Assembly: GCF_001573155.1 (NCBI RefSeq)
Contig: NZ_JRWG01000003.1
Location: 186,001 to 250,000, forward strand
Direction: 5' to 3'
From: Aequorivita aquimaris
Lineage (GTDB): Bacteria; Bacteroidota; Bacteroidia; Flavobacteriales; Flavobacteriaceae
DNA length: 64,000 bases
Within the stretch, counting starts at the first letter, position 1. The number at the start of each line of letters is the position of its first letter. A program made the position numbers and the translations under genes. Under the pieces are notes generated by a model. The model saw only the letters and a list, made by a program, of their open reading frames with translations. It did no database searches and was not told the origin of the DNA. Positions 35,623-43,427 of the stretch are shown in pieces.

Positions 35623-35630
35623 CCACAAAT

Positions 35631-36218
35631 TCAACGGTTGGCAATCTCGGTTAACGTTTTATAAACAAGTCGCGTGGGCAACCCCATCACATTAAAATAG
35701 CAGCCTTCAATTTTTTCGATGCCTATGTAGCCGATCCACTCCTGAATGCCGTAACTTCCAGCTTTATCAAAAGGTTTGTAGTTTTCTATGTAGAAATCAA
35801 TTTCTTCATCAGAAAGTTTTTTAAACCAAACTTTTGTAACATCGTTCACTGTTTTCTGAAATTCTTTTGAAGTAAAACACACCGAAGTGATAACTTCGTG
35901 CATTTGCCCGCTTAAATTTTGAAGCATCTCTTTGGCCTCGCCAAAATCTTTCGGTTTGCCGAGGGCTTTTTCGTCCTTCCAAACAATCGTATCGCTGGTA
36001 ATAAGAATGTCATTTTCGTCTAAATCGAGAAAAACGGATGCTTTAAGTTGTGAAAGATAATCGGTTATTTCTGAACGTGTTAAATTATTCGGATAAGTTT
36101 CATCAACAGCCTTTACCTGAATGGTAAAATCCAGATTCAATCCCTTGAAAAAAGCCTGTCTGCGCGGCGAGCCGGAAGCGAGGATGATGTTGTGGTTTTT
36201 TAATTTTTCGCGAAGCAT
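35631..36218 (-). CDS. maf: Maf family nucleoside triphosphate pyrophosphatase
   Basis: The 195-residue cytosolic enzyme hydrolyses non-canonical or excess dTTP/UTP-type nucleotides to monophosphates. The hallmark ASGSPRRQAFF lies at about 14-24, the acidic residues of the VDETYPNN region and ITSDTIVWKDEKALGKPKDF at about 80-100, and the C-terminal FDKAGSYGIQEWIGYIGIE (about 145-163) is the usual Maf motif. I prefer the ATG at 36218, since the seven codons upstream (from 36239) fall in a degenerate heptamer repeat. Downstream it is followed by the unknown lipoprotein, a common flavobacterial order. Confidence 0.93.
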   Translation of the reverse strand: MLREKLKNHNIILASGSPRRQAFFKGLNLDFTIQVKAVDETYPNNLTRSEITDYLSQLKASVFLDLDENDILITSDTIVWKDEKALGKPKDFGEAKEMLQNLSGQMHEVITSVCFTSKEFQKTVNDVTKVWFKKLSDEEIDFYIENYKPFDKAGSYGIQEWIGYIGIEKIEGCYFNVMGLPTRLVYKTLTEIANR

Positions 36219-36223
36219 TTTTG

Positions 36224-36264
36224 AGGTTTCAGGTTTCAAGATTCAAGTTTCAGGATCAGGTTTT
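36224..36264. repeat. Degenerate heptamer array (AGGTTTC-like)
   Basis: Two perfect aggtttc units are followed by aagattc, aagtttc, aggatc and aggtttt, a decayed array between maf and the UbiA gene. Confidence 0.6.
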
Positions 36265-36271
36265 GGGTAAA

Positions 36272-37186
36272 TTATTTCAAAATTACAAATTGATACATCG
36301 GAATGGAGCATATTCCCAAAAACATAATGATTTTCAACAGTTTTGAAAGAAATCCGTATTCCTTTGGCGAGTCGGCATCCCAAGATTTTATACAGAAATA
36401 GAGCAGCGGCGCAACAATGGCAAACAGAAAATAAAGCAGCAAGGTTTGTTGGTTGTATAAATTTTCATACATATAAAAAACAACGCCTAAAGTCATAAAC
36501 ACACCCAAAAGGAACACTATCGAAATGGTTCTTTTTCGCCCCAAAGCAATGGGTAATGTGTTTATGCCTCCCTTTTTGTCGCCGTTGATGTCCTGTAAAT
36601 CCTTTACAATTTCTCGTATGAAATTTATGAAAAACGCAAACAACGCATAATGCAGCACAATTTTAAAAACGGCCGATTGTGTAGCTTGGTTCTGTGGCGT
36701 AATTGCAGGGAATAAATCAAAAAGCGCTACAATTATTAGGCTCATCGCGACCAAGGCTGAAACCAGGAGATTGCCGATGAGCAATATTCCTTTTAAATAG
36801 GAGGCATACAAATAAAGCAAGGCCGAAAAAACGATAAACAGCGCAGCAAAACTCGGCTTGCCGATGCTGTTGGCAAGATAAAAACCTATCGCGACACCTG
36901 CAATGTTGAAAAGTACAAAAAGCCTGTTCGCATTGCGTTCCGAAATCCTTTTGCCGATTAAAACCTTATTCGGTTTGTTGACTTTGTCAATTTCCACATC
37001 GTAAATATCGTTGATGATATTTCCCGCAGCGGCTATGCAGATTGTGGCTATTACGAGCAAGGTAAAACTGAAATTGGTCAAGGCCGTATCTACCCCAAAA
37101 GGCTGAAACAGGCTGTATTTTATGAAAACCTGCATTAGGGCGATAAACACCAGGTTTTGGTAACGGATGAGGTTTAGGTAGTTCAA
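36272..37186 (-). CDS. UbiA family prenyltransferase (GGGP-type)
   Basis: This 304-residue membrane enzyme has about eight helices and the first Asp-rich motif NDIYDVEID (59-67), which binds the Mg-prenyl diphosphate; a second, EIVKDLQDINGDKKGG, lies near 190-205. In Flavobacteriia such proteins are usually annotated as geranylgeranylglycerol-phosphate geranylgeranyltransferase, an archaeal-lipid type reaction, but the substrate is not proven by sequence and a menaquinone-like role is possible. The start is TTG at 37186: an in-frame TAA lies 4-6 bp upstream and no ATG is available before residue 18. It begins about 85 bp before a heptamer array separating it from kdsC. Confidence 0.85.
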   Translation of the reverse strand: MNYLNLIRYQNLVFIALMQVFIKYSLFQPFGVDTALTNFSFTLLVIATICIAAAGNIINDIYDVEIDKVNKPNKVLIGKRISERNANRLFVLFNIAGVAIGFYLANSIGKPSFAALFIVFSALLYLYASYLKGILLIGNLLVSALVAMSLIIVALFDLFPAITPQNQATQSAVFKIVLHYALFAFFINFIREIVKDLQDINGDKKGGINTLPIALGRKRTISIVFLLGVFMTLGVVFYMYENLYNQQTLLLYFLFAIVAPLLYFCIKSWDADSPKEYGFLSKLLKIIMFLGICSIPMYQFVILK

Positions 37187-37231
37187 GGTTTAATTTTGAA
37201 AGTTTTATATTCTATGAATGCTTTTCGGATA

Positions 37232-37266
37232 ACAAATGACAAATGACAAATGACAGATGACGGATG
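37232..37266. repeat. Heptamer tandem array (ACAAATG x3 plus two variants)
   Basis: Three perfect acaaatg units then acagatg and acggatg lie in the gap between kdsC and the UbiA gene. Confidence 0.85.
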
Positions 37267-37303
37267 AAGTTTGGCAGATTTCATCCCGCACCCCGCACCC
37301 AGC

Positions 37304-37831
37304 TTAATCATACTTTGCGCTCACGCCCTCCGTAACTTTCCATTTTCCCTGCACTTTCAGCACTTGTTCAATCACATCGCGAACACAGCCTTTACCGCCC
37401 TTTTTATGGGATATGTATTTTGAAATCGCTTTGATTTCGGGAACAGCGTCTTGCGGACACGTGGGCAGGCCCACTTCCTGCATAATTTCATAATCTGGAA
37501 GGTCATCGCCCATAAATAAAGTGTTTTCTCGCTTTATATTGTTGGTTTTTAAATATTCTTCTAGAATTTGTGTTTTTTGATGGGAGCCCAAAAATATGTC
37601 CTTCACGCCCAAATTTTGCAGCCGCACGCGCACGCCTTCATTGGAACCACCCGAGATAACGCAAACATTATAACCTTGGTCAACCGCTGTTTTTAGTCCG
37701 TAACCATCTTTAATGTTCATCGTCCGAAACATCTCACCCTCGGTATTTACTTGGATTGTACCATCGGTCAAAACGCCGTCCACATCAAAAATGAAGGTGG
37801 TTATGTGTTTTAAATATTCTTTATAGCTCAT
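37304..37831 (-). CDS. kdsC: 3-deoxy-D-manno-octulosonate 8-phosphate phosphatase
   Basis: This 175-residue HAD phosphatase releases KDO from KDO-8-phosphate, a step of lipopolysaccharide inner-core synthesis. HAD motif I is FDVDGVLTDG (residues 15-24, with nucleophile D16 and D18), motif II VISGG (about 57-61), and motif IV MGDDLPDYEIM (about 107-117). It has the C0-type architecture without cap domain, as expected for KdsC tetramers. It starts 16 bp after the stop of the DUF2520 gene upstream on the same strand, and probably shares its transcript. Confidence 0.93.
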   Translation of the reverse strand: MSYKEYLKHITTFIFDVDGVLTDGTIQVNTEGEMFRTMNIKDGYGLKTAVDQGYNVCVISGGSNEGVRVRLQNLGVKDIFLGSHQKTQILEEYLKTNNIKRENTLFMGDDLPDYEIMQEVGLPTCPQDAVPEIKAISKYISHKKGGKGCVRDVIEQVLKVQGKWKVTEGVSAKYD

Positions 37832-37846
37832 ATATTTGGTGTTTTT

Positions 37847-38596
37847 TTAGTCTTTCTTCAGCGCTTTTGTAAACATTTCATAAAAATCTCTGTAAGAGTT
37901 ATTTTCCAACAAATGTAAATGTTTTTCAATGGTTTTTTTGTCGTTCCTTTTTGCAGGGCCAGTCTGCGCTTCTTCGGGGGAAAGGGTTTTAATCTTTGAA
38001 GCGGTTTCAGCAATCAGCGGTTTCAGCAAATCGAACGGCAACTTTTCGTCCTTTAAAATTTCACTGCCAATGCCGTATAAGTGATTCACGAAATTGTTCA
38101 CGAACACCGCGGCAAGATGCAGCTTGGCTCTTTTTTCCGAAGAAATTTCTACTACATTTTCTGAAATGGTCTCGCCCAATTTTCGCAGCAGCTCCAAATC
38201 GGCGGGGTTTTCGGCTTCTATGCAAATAGGAATCTCCTTAAAAGCAACTTTCCGCTGCTTGGAAAAAGTCTGTAACGGATAGAAGACACCGCGTCGGTTT
38301 TTTGCGGCAAGTGCGTTCATTGCAGCACCGCCGGAAGTGTGCACTACCAATTTATTTTGAAATGAAAGCGACTCGGAAAAGCTTGAAATTGCATCATCGG
38401 GAATCCCGATTATGTAAATATCTGCATCGGCAATTTTTGAAATATCATCGGTAAAGGGAATCTTTTCAAAAGGCGAAATCATTTTGATAATATTTCTGTT
38501 AAAAACCTGTATTACAGAAACTTTCGAATTATTATGTAAAGCATTGAGTAAATGGCTATTTACATTTCCGAAGCCTAATAAAACTACCTTTATCAT
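37847..38596 (-). CDS. Rossmann-like and DUF2520 domain protein
   Basis: This 249-residue cytosolic protein has an N-terminal NAD(P)-binding Rossmann motif (VVLLGFGNVNSHLLNAL, residues 4-20) followed by DIYIIGIPDDAISSFSE, as in 6-phosphogluconate- and F420-dependent-type reductases. The C-terminal half matches DUF2520: AKLHLAAVFVNNFVNHLYGIG (about 158-178) and LIAETASKIKTLSPEEAQTGPAKRND. An oxidoreductase role is likely but the substrate is unknown. It leads a unit with kdsC, 16 bp downstream. A promoter lies in the region after 38596, which also holds A/G-rich sequence without features. Confidence 0.88.
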   Translation of the reverse strand: MIKVVLLGFGNVNSHLLNALHNNSKVSVIQVFNRNIIKMISPFEKIPFTDDISKIADADIYIIGIPDDAISSFSESLSFQNKLVVHTSGGAAMNALAAKNRRGVFYPLQTFSKQRKVAFKEIPICIEAENPADLELLRKLGETISENVVEISSEKRAKLHLAAVFVNNFVNHLYGIGSEILKDEKLPFDLLKPLIAETASKIKTLSPEEAQTGPAKRNDKKTIEKHLHLLENNSYRDFYEMFTKALKKD

Positions 38597-38722
38597 AGTG
38601 CGAAGTTAGCGGTTTTTAGAAAAAAGGAATAGAGAAAAAAAGAATAAAGAAAGATGTAATCAAAATTCTTGTTGTAATACAAACTCGTCTTTCCTCTTTC
38701 CACTTTGCGCTGCCAAAAATTT

Positions 38723-39310
38723 TCAACGGAAGACTTTGTGCTTTATCAATTTTATCTCGCCGTCTTGTTCCAGTTGCTTGATGGCGCGAATTACGGTTTC
38801 CACGCGCTGCCCGGTCAAGTCGGCAATTTGCTGACGGGTCAGTTCTACTTGAAAAAGTTCTTCGGAACCGTATTTTCGTTTTAAAAAATCTATCAAGGTC
38901 AAGATGCGATGTTCGGGCGGATGTACTGAAATTTCCTTTAAAATGGTGGCTTTGTAATAGAGCCGTTTTGCTAGGGCCTTGGTAAATTTTAGGTTTATTT
39001 CAGGGTTTTCGGTAAGCAATTCAAACAATTTTGTTTTGCTCAATTTGTACAGCTGCGTTTGCTTTACGGCCGAAGCGGAAGCGGGATATTTAAAATCGCC
39101 CAGCAATGGCGGCTCGCCAAAACTTTCCCCGTCGTAAAAGATGCCCTGTACAAATTCCTTTCCCTGTTCGTTGATGTTGAACATTTTTACCTCGCCGGTC
39201 TTTATCTGAAAATAGAAATCTGCCCGCTTATTTTCGTGAAGAATTATTTCCGAAGCCTTAATATTTTCAAGGGTTGCGCCGTAGTTCAACAGTAAATTTT
39301 CTGGAATCAT
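38723..39310 (-). CDS. Crp/Fnr family transcriptional regulator
   Basis: The 195-residue regulator has an N-terminal cyclic nucleotide-binding-like beta roll (about 20-110, with GEPPLLGDFKYPASASA in the ligand pocket position), a dimer helix and a C-terminal winged HTH (LTRQQIADLTGQRVETVIRA, 158-176). No N-terminal cysteine cluster is present, so it is not an iron-sulphur FNR. The recognition helix keeps E171 and R175, the E-x3-R pair that reads TGA half-sites. A perfect TTTATGA-N6-TCATAAA palindrome lies just upstream of its start, suggesting autoregulation. It is divergent from the small membrane protein and haemoglobin genes, which it may control. Confidence 0.93.
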   Translation of the reverse strand: MIPENLLLNYGATLENIKASEIILHENKRADFYFQIKTGEVKMFNINEQGKEFVQGIFYDGESFGEPPLLGDFKYPASASAVKQTQLYKLSKTKLFELLTENPEINLKFTKALAKRLYYKATILKEISVHPPEHRILTLIDFLKRKYGSEELFQVELTRQQIADLTGQRVETVIRAIKQLEQDGEIKLIKHKVFR

Positions 39311-39313
39311 GGG

Positions 39314-39333
39314 TTTATGATTTGCCTCATAAA
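39314..39333. promoter_or_regulatory. Candidate Crp-family operator
   Basis: TTTATGA (39314-39320) and TCATAAA (39327-39333) are perfect arms separated by 6 bp, the spacing of CRP sites with TGA half-sites. It begins 4 bp upstream of the regulator start codon and 59 bp before the divergent gene. Confidence 0.6.
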
Positions 39334-39391
39334 ATAAGGCCTGTTCTGCATTGTAAATTTACACCTTAAAAATCAAAACCCTATTTATATT

Positions 39392-39679
39392 ATGAAAACC
39401 CTATCTATAAAGAAATTGCAGGACGAATTTGTACACGATTATTATATGTATATTCCGCTGTCCATTATCATAAATAGCTGCATAGGCTCTATTGCCGCCA
39501 TGACAATTTTGGCGCAGGGAACGGGTCTTATTACCGGCATTGAGCTTACTCTTTGCGTTGCACTGTGTATGGGCTATAATGCGGCTTTGCTTGCAGGAAC
39601 AAATAGAAAATTTGCCTTTTGGTTATTGGTGGTAAGTTTAGTCGTAAACATGTTGTTGATTTTAATAACTTTGCTATAA
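39392..39679 (+). CDS. Small integral membrane protein (95 aa), unknown
   Basis: This 95-residue protein has three predicted hydrophobic helices: YIPLSIIINSCIGSIAAMTILA (about 22-43), TGIELTLCVALCMGYNAALLAG (about 49-70) and FWLLVVSLVVNMLLILITLL (about 76-95). The short cytosolic N-terminus contains DEFVHDYYMY. I know no named family. It sits between the divergent Crp-type regulator and the truncated haemoglobin gene, whose start is 3 bp after this stop, so it is very probably co-expressed with the haemoglobin. A role in stress or gas-related physiology is only inference. Confidence 0.78.
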   Translation: MKTLSIKKLQDEFVHDYYMYIPLSIIINSCIGSIAAMTILAQGTGLITGIELTLCVALCMGYNAALLAGTNRKFAFWLLVVSLVVNMLLILITLL

Positions 39680-39682
39680 AAA

Positions 39683-40090
39683 ATGGCAAGAAAGAAAATT
39701 GAATCCCGCGAAGATGTGTCTTTGCTCGTTAATACATTCTATGGAAAAGTGAGGAAGGACACGCTTCTCGGGCCTATTTTCAATGGAATCATAACAGATT
39801 GGGAAACCCACCTTGAACTTCTTACCGATTTTTGGGAGACCAATCTTTTCTTTAAGCGAAAATACTTCGGAAACCCGATGCACGCACACATTGAGGTTGA
39901 TAAAAAAGTGGGGGGAACCATCAACGAACTTCACTTTGGCACGTGGATTAACCTATGGCACCAAACCATCAACGAACTTTTTGAGGGCGAAACCGCCAAT
40001 ATCGCAAAAAACCGGGCGAGAAATATGGGGACCTTCATTCACCTGAACATTTTTAATGCCCGAAATGAGACTTCAAAAAAGCCCGAATAG
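39683..40090 (+). CDS. Group III truncated haemoglobin
   Basis: The 135-residue protein has the 2-on-2 globin layout of group III (Ctb-like): LVNTFYGKVRKDTLLGPIF near the start, then LLTDFWETNLFF, and GNPMHAHIEV (about 63-72), whose H69 is the likely proximal haem ligand. W92 in TWINLWHQ matches the conserved group III tryptophan. Such proteins bind O2 or NO; in Campylobacter the relative is part of the nitrosative stress response. It follows the small membrane protein by 3 bp. The next gene is the CcsB-CcsA protein, 62 bp downstream with its own promoter element. Confidence 0.9.
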   Translation: MARKKIESREDVSLLVNTFYGKVRKDTLLGPIFNGIITDWETHLELLTDFWETNLFFKRKYFGNPMHAHIEVDKKVGGTINELHFGTWINLWHQTINELFEGETANIAKNRARNMGTFIHLNIFNARNETSKKPE

Positions 40091-40127
40091 TTAACAGATT
40101 TAAGTAGTCTAAATGGGCGCAATTCCT

Positions 40128-40135
40128 TATTTTTG
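40128..40135 (+). promoter_or_regulatory. Putative -7 element of the CcsB-CcsA gene
   Basis: TATTTTTG fits TAnnTTTG, 17 bp before the ATG at 40153. Confidence 0.5.
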
Positions 40136-40152
40136 CGCCAAAATTTCCTATA

Positions 40153-43100
40153 ATGCAAAAAAAGATTGCTTCCGTTCTTTTCTCCACTCGATTAACCGCC
40201 GTTTTATTTATAGTTTTTGCAGCAGCCATGGCTGCCGGAACCTTTATGGATGCCGATTCCCAAAGTCCGCCAACTCCCTACACGCGCGAACTTATCTACA
40301 ACGCGTGGTGGTTTGAGGCAATTATGTTGCTTTTCGTAATCAACTTTGTCGGAAATATATTTCGATATAATCTTCACAAGCGCAAAATGTGGGCTTCGTT
40401 GATGCTTCACGTATCTTTTATTTTGGTGATTATTGGTGCTTTTGTAACGCGTTACATAGGTTTTGAAGGCGTTATGCACATTCGCGAAGGCCAAACTGAA
40501 AATACCATTCTTTCGGAACAGACCTACCTCGATGTATTTATTGATGGCGATTATATGATTGATGGCGTGGCGCAACGGAGAAAGGTGAAACCTAAAAAAT
40601 TGAGACTTTCAGAAAAGCTGAACAACGACTTTAAAATAGAAACCGATTATAACAATCAACCGGTAACTATTAAATATAAAGATTTTATTGATGGCGCCGT
40701 GGAAGGCCTAACACCGAACGAAAACGGCGAGGAATATATGAAAATCGTGGAATCTGGCGATGGCGAGCGTCACGACCATTGGGTGAAAGTGGGAGAGGTC
40801 TCAAATATCCACAACATACTTTTTGCGGTTAACAAACCTACGGAAGGCGCTATAAACATAACTTATTCCGAAGATGGGGAGTACACCATCTCCAGTCCAT
40901 TTGAGGGCGACTATATGCGAATGGCAGACCAATTGCAGGGTGAGGTTGTTGCAGACAGTGTGCAGCCTTTCAATCTGCGCTCCCTGTACCGAATTGGCGG
41001 TATTTCGTTCGTAGTGCCGGAACCTGTCACTAAAGGTGAGTTCGGGATAGTGGCGGCCACTCCCGACCAGCCGAATAATCAGGATGCTCTGATTCTTGAA
41101 ATATCTTCGGGCGACGAAACAAAAACGGTTTCCTTGCTCGGCGGCAAAGGGACAGCGCCCAATCCGGTGGAAACGGAAATTGCAGGCTTAAAAGTTTATA
41201 CCAGTTATGGTTCTAAGGAAATTGAACTGCCATTCAGCATAACTTTAAACGATTTTATTGCAGAAAAATATCCCGGTACAGAAAAAGGGTATTCTTCCTT
41301 CAAAAGTAAAGTCACCGTAATAAATGAGGACAAAACCCATTTTGATGCAGACATCTTTATGAACAACGTGCTGGACCACGAAGGGTATCGGTTCTTCCAG
41401 TCCGGTTTCGACCCCGATGAAGGAGGGACAATCCTCTCCGTAAACCACGATTGGTGGGGCACTTGGATAACCTATATTGGCTATTTCTTTTTGTACCTCG
41501 GTTTAATGGCCATTCTGTTTAGCAAGCATAGCCGTTTTGGAAAACTGGAGGAAATTTTAAGCAGAATAAAGCGAAAGAAAAAGAATATGGTTACCGTAAT
41601 GATATTGCTATTTTCCCTCTCTGGATTTTCCCAGCAGCATCCGCCCTCTGCGCACACACCTCCTCCGAAAGCGCAAATTGACTCATTGATAAAGGCAAAC
41701 GCTGTAAGCAAGGAGCACGCGGCTGAATTTGGCCATCTGATAATTCAGGACAACGGGCGGATGAAACCCGTAAATACCTTTGCAAGCGAGCTTTTGCGTA
41801 AAATAAGCAGAAGTGAAACCTATGAAGGCTTGGATGCGAATCAGGTTTTTATTTCGATGACAGAATTTCCTCGTCTTTGGGTAGAAGTTCCTTTGATTGC
41901 CTTAAAACGCGGCAACGACAGTATCCGCCATGTGGCCGGTGTGCCCGAGGGCCAAAAGGATATTGCCCTGCTCGATCTTTTTGATGAAAAAGGAAATTAT
42001 AAGTTGGAGCCTTATTTGGAAGCCGCAACGCGCACCAATACGCCCAACCAATTTCAGAAGGACTTTATTCGCGCCCACGAAAACTTTTCACTTTTGAATG
42101 CTGCCCTTAGCGGAAGCATTCTGAAAATTTTCCCCATTCCCGGCGATGAAGGCAACAAATGGGTTTCGTATCCGGAATTGGGAGAGGCTAATTTAAAAGG
42201 AATGGATTCCTTATATGCCAAAAATATTCTGCCACTATATTTTGATAGTTTAAAGAAAGCGCGCCAAACCGGAGATTATACACAGGCGAATGAATTTTTG
42301 CAAAGCATAACCAACTTCCAGAAAAAATATGGAGAAGAAGTGATGCCTTCAGAAAATAAACTTCGCGCAGAGACCATTTATAATAAGGCCGATATTTTCA
42401 ACAGGCTTTATAAATATTTTGCCATTTTCGGAATTTTGATGATGGTTTTCATAATAGCACAACTGTTTAAGGACCGCAAAATACTTCGCACCCTCATCAA
42501 AGGTTCCAAAATTATAATGTGGGTATTCTTTGTTTTGATGACGCTGGGTCTGGCCTTGCGCTGGTACGTGAGTGGCCACGCCCCGTGGAGTGATGCTTAT
42601 GAATCCGTAGTATATGTGGCTTGGGCTACAATATTTTTTGGATTGGCATTTGGAAGACGAAGCGATTTAACCGTAGCCTCCACAGCTTTTGCGGGTGCCA
42701 TCATACTTTGGGTAGCCCACGAAAATTGGTTAGACCCATCCATATCAACCTTACAGCCTGTTTTGGACAGTTATTGGTTGATGATACACGTGGCGGTGAT
42801 AGTAATGAGCTACGGACCTTTCACCTTGGGAATGATTCTGGGCGCAACATCGTTGTTCCTAATGATTTTTACCACAAAGCGAAATTTCAAAAATATGGAA
42901 ATCAACATTAGCGAGTTGACCGTTGTAACGGAAATGGCGCTGACCGTTGGTTTGGTGTTGCTCACCATTGGTAACTTTTTGGGGGGCCAATGGGCCAACG
43001 AAAGCTGGGGGCGCTATTGGGGCTGGGACCCGAAAGAAACCTGGGCGCTTATCAGTATTATGATTTACGCGTTTGTAATCCATGCGCGCCTTGTTCCCGG

Positions 43101-43347
43101 GCTTCGAGGACGCTGGACGTTTAACGTTTTGGCGATGTTTGCCTACGCCTCAATAATGATGACCTATTTTGGGGTGAATTTTTACCTGAGCGGCTTACAT
43201 TCCTACGCAAGCGGGGATGCACCTGCAACCCCAACGTTCGTTTGGTGGATAACGCTGTTTGCAGTTATTTTGAGTGCCGTGGCGTATTTTAGATATAAAA
43301 AGTTTTATGGGAAGAAAAGCAAGTCTAAAAAGAAAGCTATTGAATAA
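40153..43347 (+). CDS. Cytochrome c biogenesis fusion (CcsB-CcsA, system II)
   Basis: This 1064-residue inner membrane protein joins ResB/CcsB (N-terminal helices to about 100, then a large periplasmic domain, then a helix near 445) with CcsA (helices from about 755 to 1045). System II delivers and ligates haem to apocytochrome c at the outer face of the membrane. CcsA contains the haem-handling WWD-type motif WANESWGRYWGWDPKE (947-962) and nearby histidines (for example WVAHENWLDPS, LMIHVAV). Fusion of the two parts is typical in Bacteroidota and epsilonproteobacteria. Transcription ends at the inverted repeat shared with fumC. Confidence 0.95.
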   Translation: MQKKIASVLFSTRLTAVLFIVFAAAMAAGTFMDADSQSPPTPYTRELIYNAWWFEAIMLLFVINFVGNIFRYNLHKRKMWASLMLHVSFILVIIGAFVTRYIGFEGVMHIREGQTENTILSEQTYLDVFIDGDYMIDGVAQRRKVKPKKLRLSEKLNNDFKIETDYNNQPVTIKYKDFIDGAVEGLTPNENGEEYMKIVESGDGERHDHWVKVGEVSNIHNILFAVNKPTEGAINITYSEDGEYTISSPFEGDYMRMADQLQGEVVADSVQPFNLRSLYRIGGISFVVPEPVTKGEFGIVAATPDQPNNQDALILEISSGDETKTVSLLGGKGTAPNPVETEIAGLKVYTSYGSKEIELPFSITLNDFIAEKYPGTEKGYSSFKSKVTVINEDKTHFDADIFMNNVLDHEGYRFFQSGFDPDEGGTILSVNHDWWGTWITYIGYFFLYLGLMAILFSKHSRFGKLEEILSRIKRKKKNMVTVMILLFSLSGFSQQHPPSAHTPPPKAQIDSLIKANAVSKEHAAEFGHLIIQDNGRMKPVNTFASELLRKISRSETYEGLDANQVFISMTEFPRLWVEVPLIALKRGNDSIRHVAGVPEGQKDIALLDLFDEKGNYKLEPYLEAATRTNTPNQFQKDFIRAHENFSLLNAALSGSILKIFPIPGDEGNKWVSYPELGEANLKGMDSLYAKNILPLYFDSLKKARQTGDYTQANEFLQSITNFQKKYGEEVMPSENKLRAETIYNKADIFNRLYKYFAIFGILMMVFIIAQLFKDRKILRTLIKGSKIIMWVFFVLMTLGLALRWYVSGHAPWSDAYESVVYVAWATIFFGLAFGRRSDLTVASTAFAGAIILWVAHENWLDPSISTLQPVLDSYWLMIHVAVIVMSYGPFTLGMILGATSLFLMIFTTKRNFKNMEINISELTVVTEMALTVGLVLLTIGNFLGGQWANESWGRYWGWDPKETWALISIMIYAFVIHARLVPGLRGRWTFNVLAMFAYASIMMTYFGVNFYLSGLHSYASGDAPATPTFVWWITLFAVILSAVAYFRYKKFYGKKSKSKKKAIE

Positions 43348-43353
43348 AAAATG

Positions 43354-43401
43354 ACCACGAATTCACGAATATTTTTAAATAATTATTCGTGAATTCGTGG
43401 T
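43354..43401. terminator. Bidirectional inverted repeat of the CCACGAATTCACGAAT family
   Basis: Perfect 17-bp arms (43354-43370, 43385-43401) with 14-nt A+T-rich loop lie between convergent CcsB-CcsA and fumC genes. The arm sequence matches the repeat at 29665-29711. Confidence 0.75.
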
Positions 43402-43427
43402 TTATGAAATCTACAATCGTCAATCAA

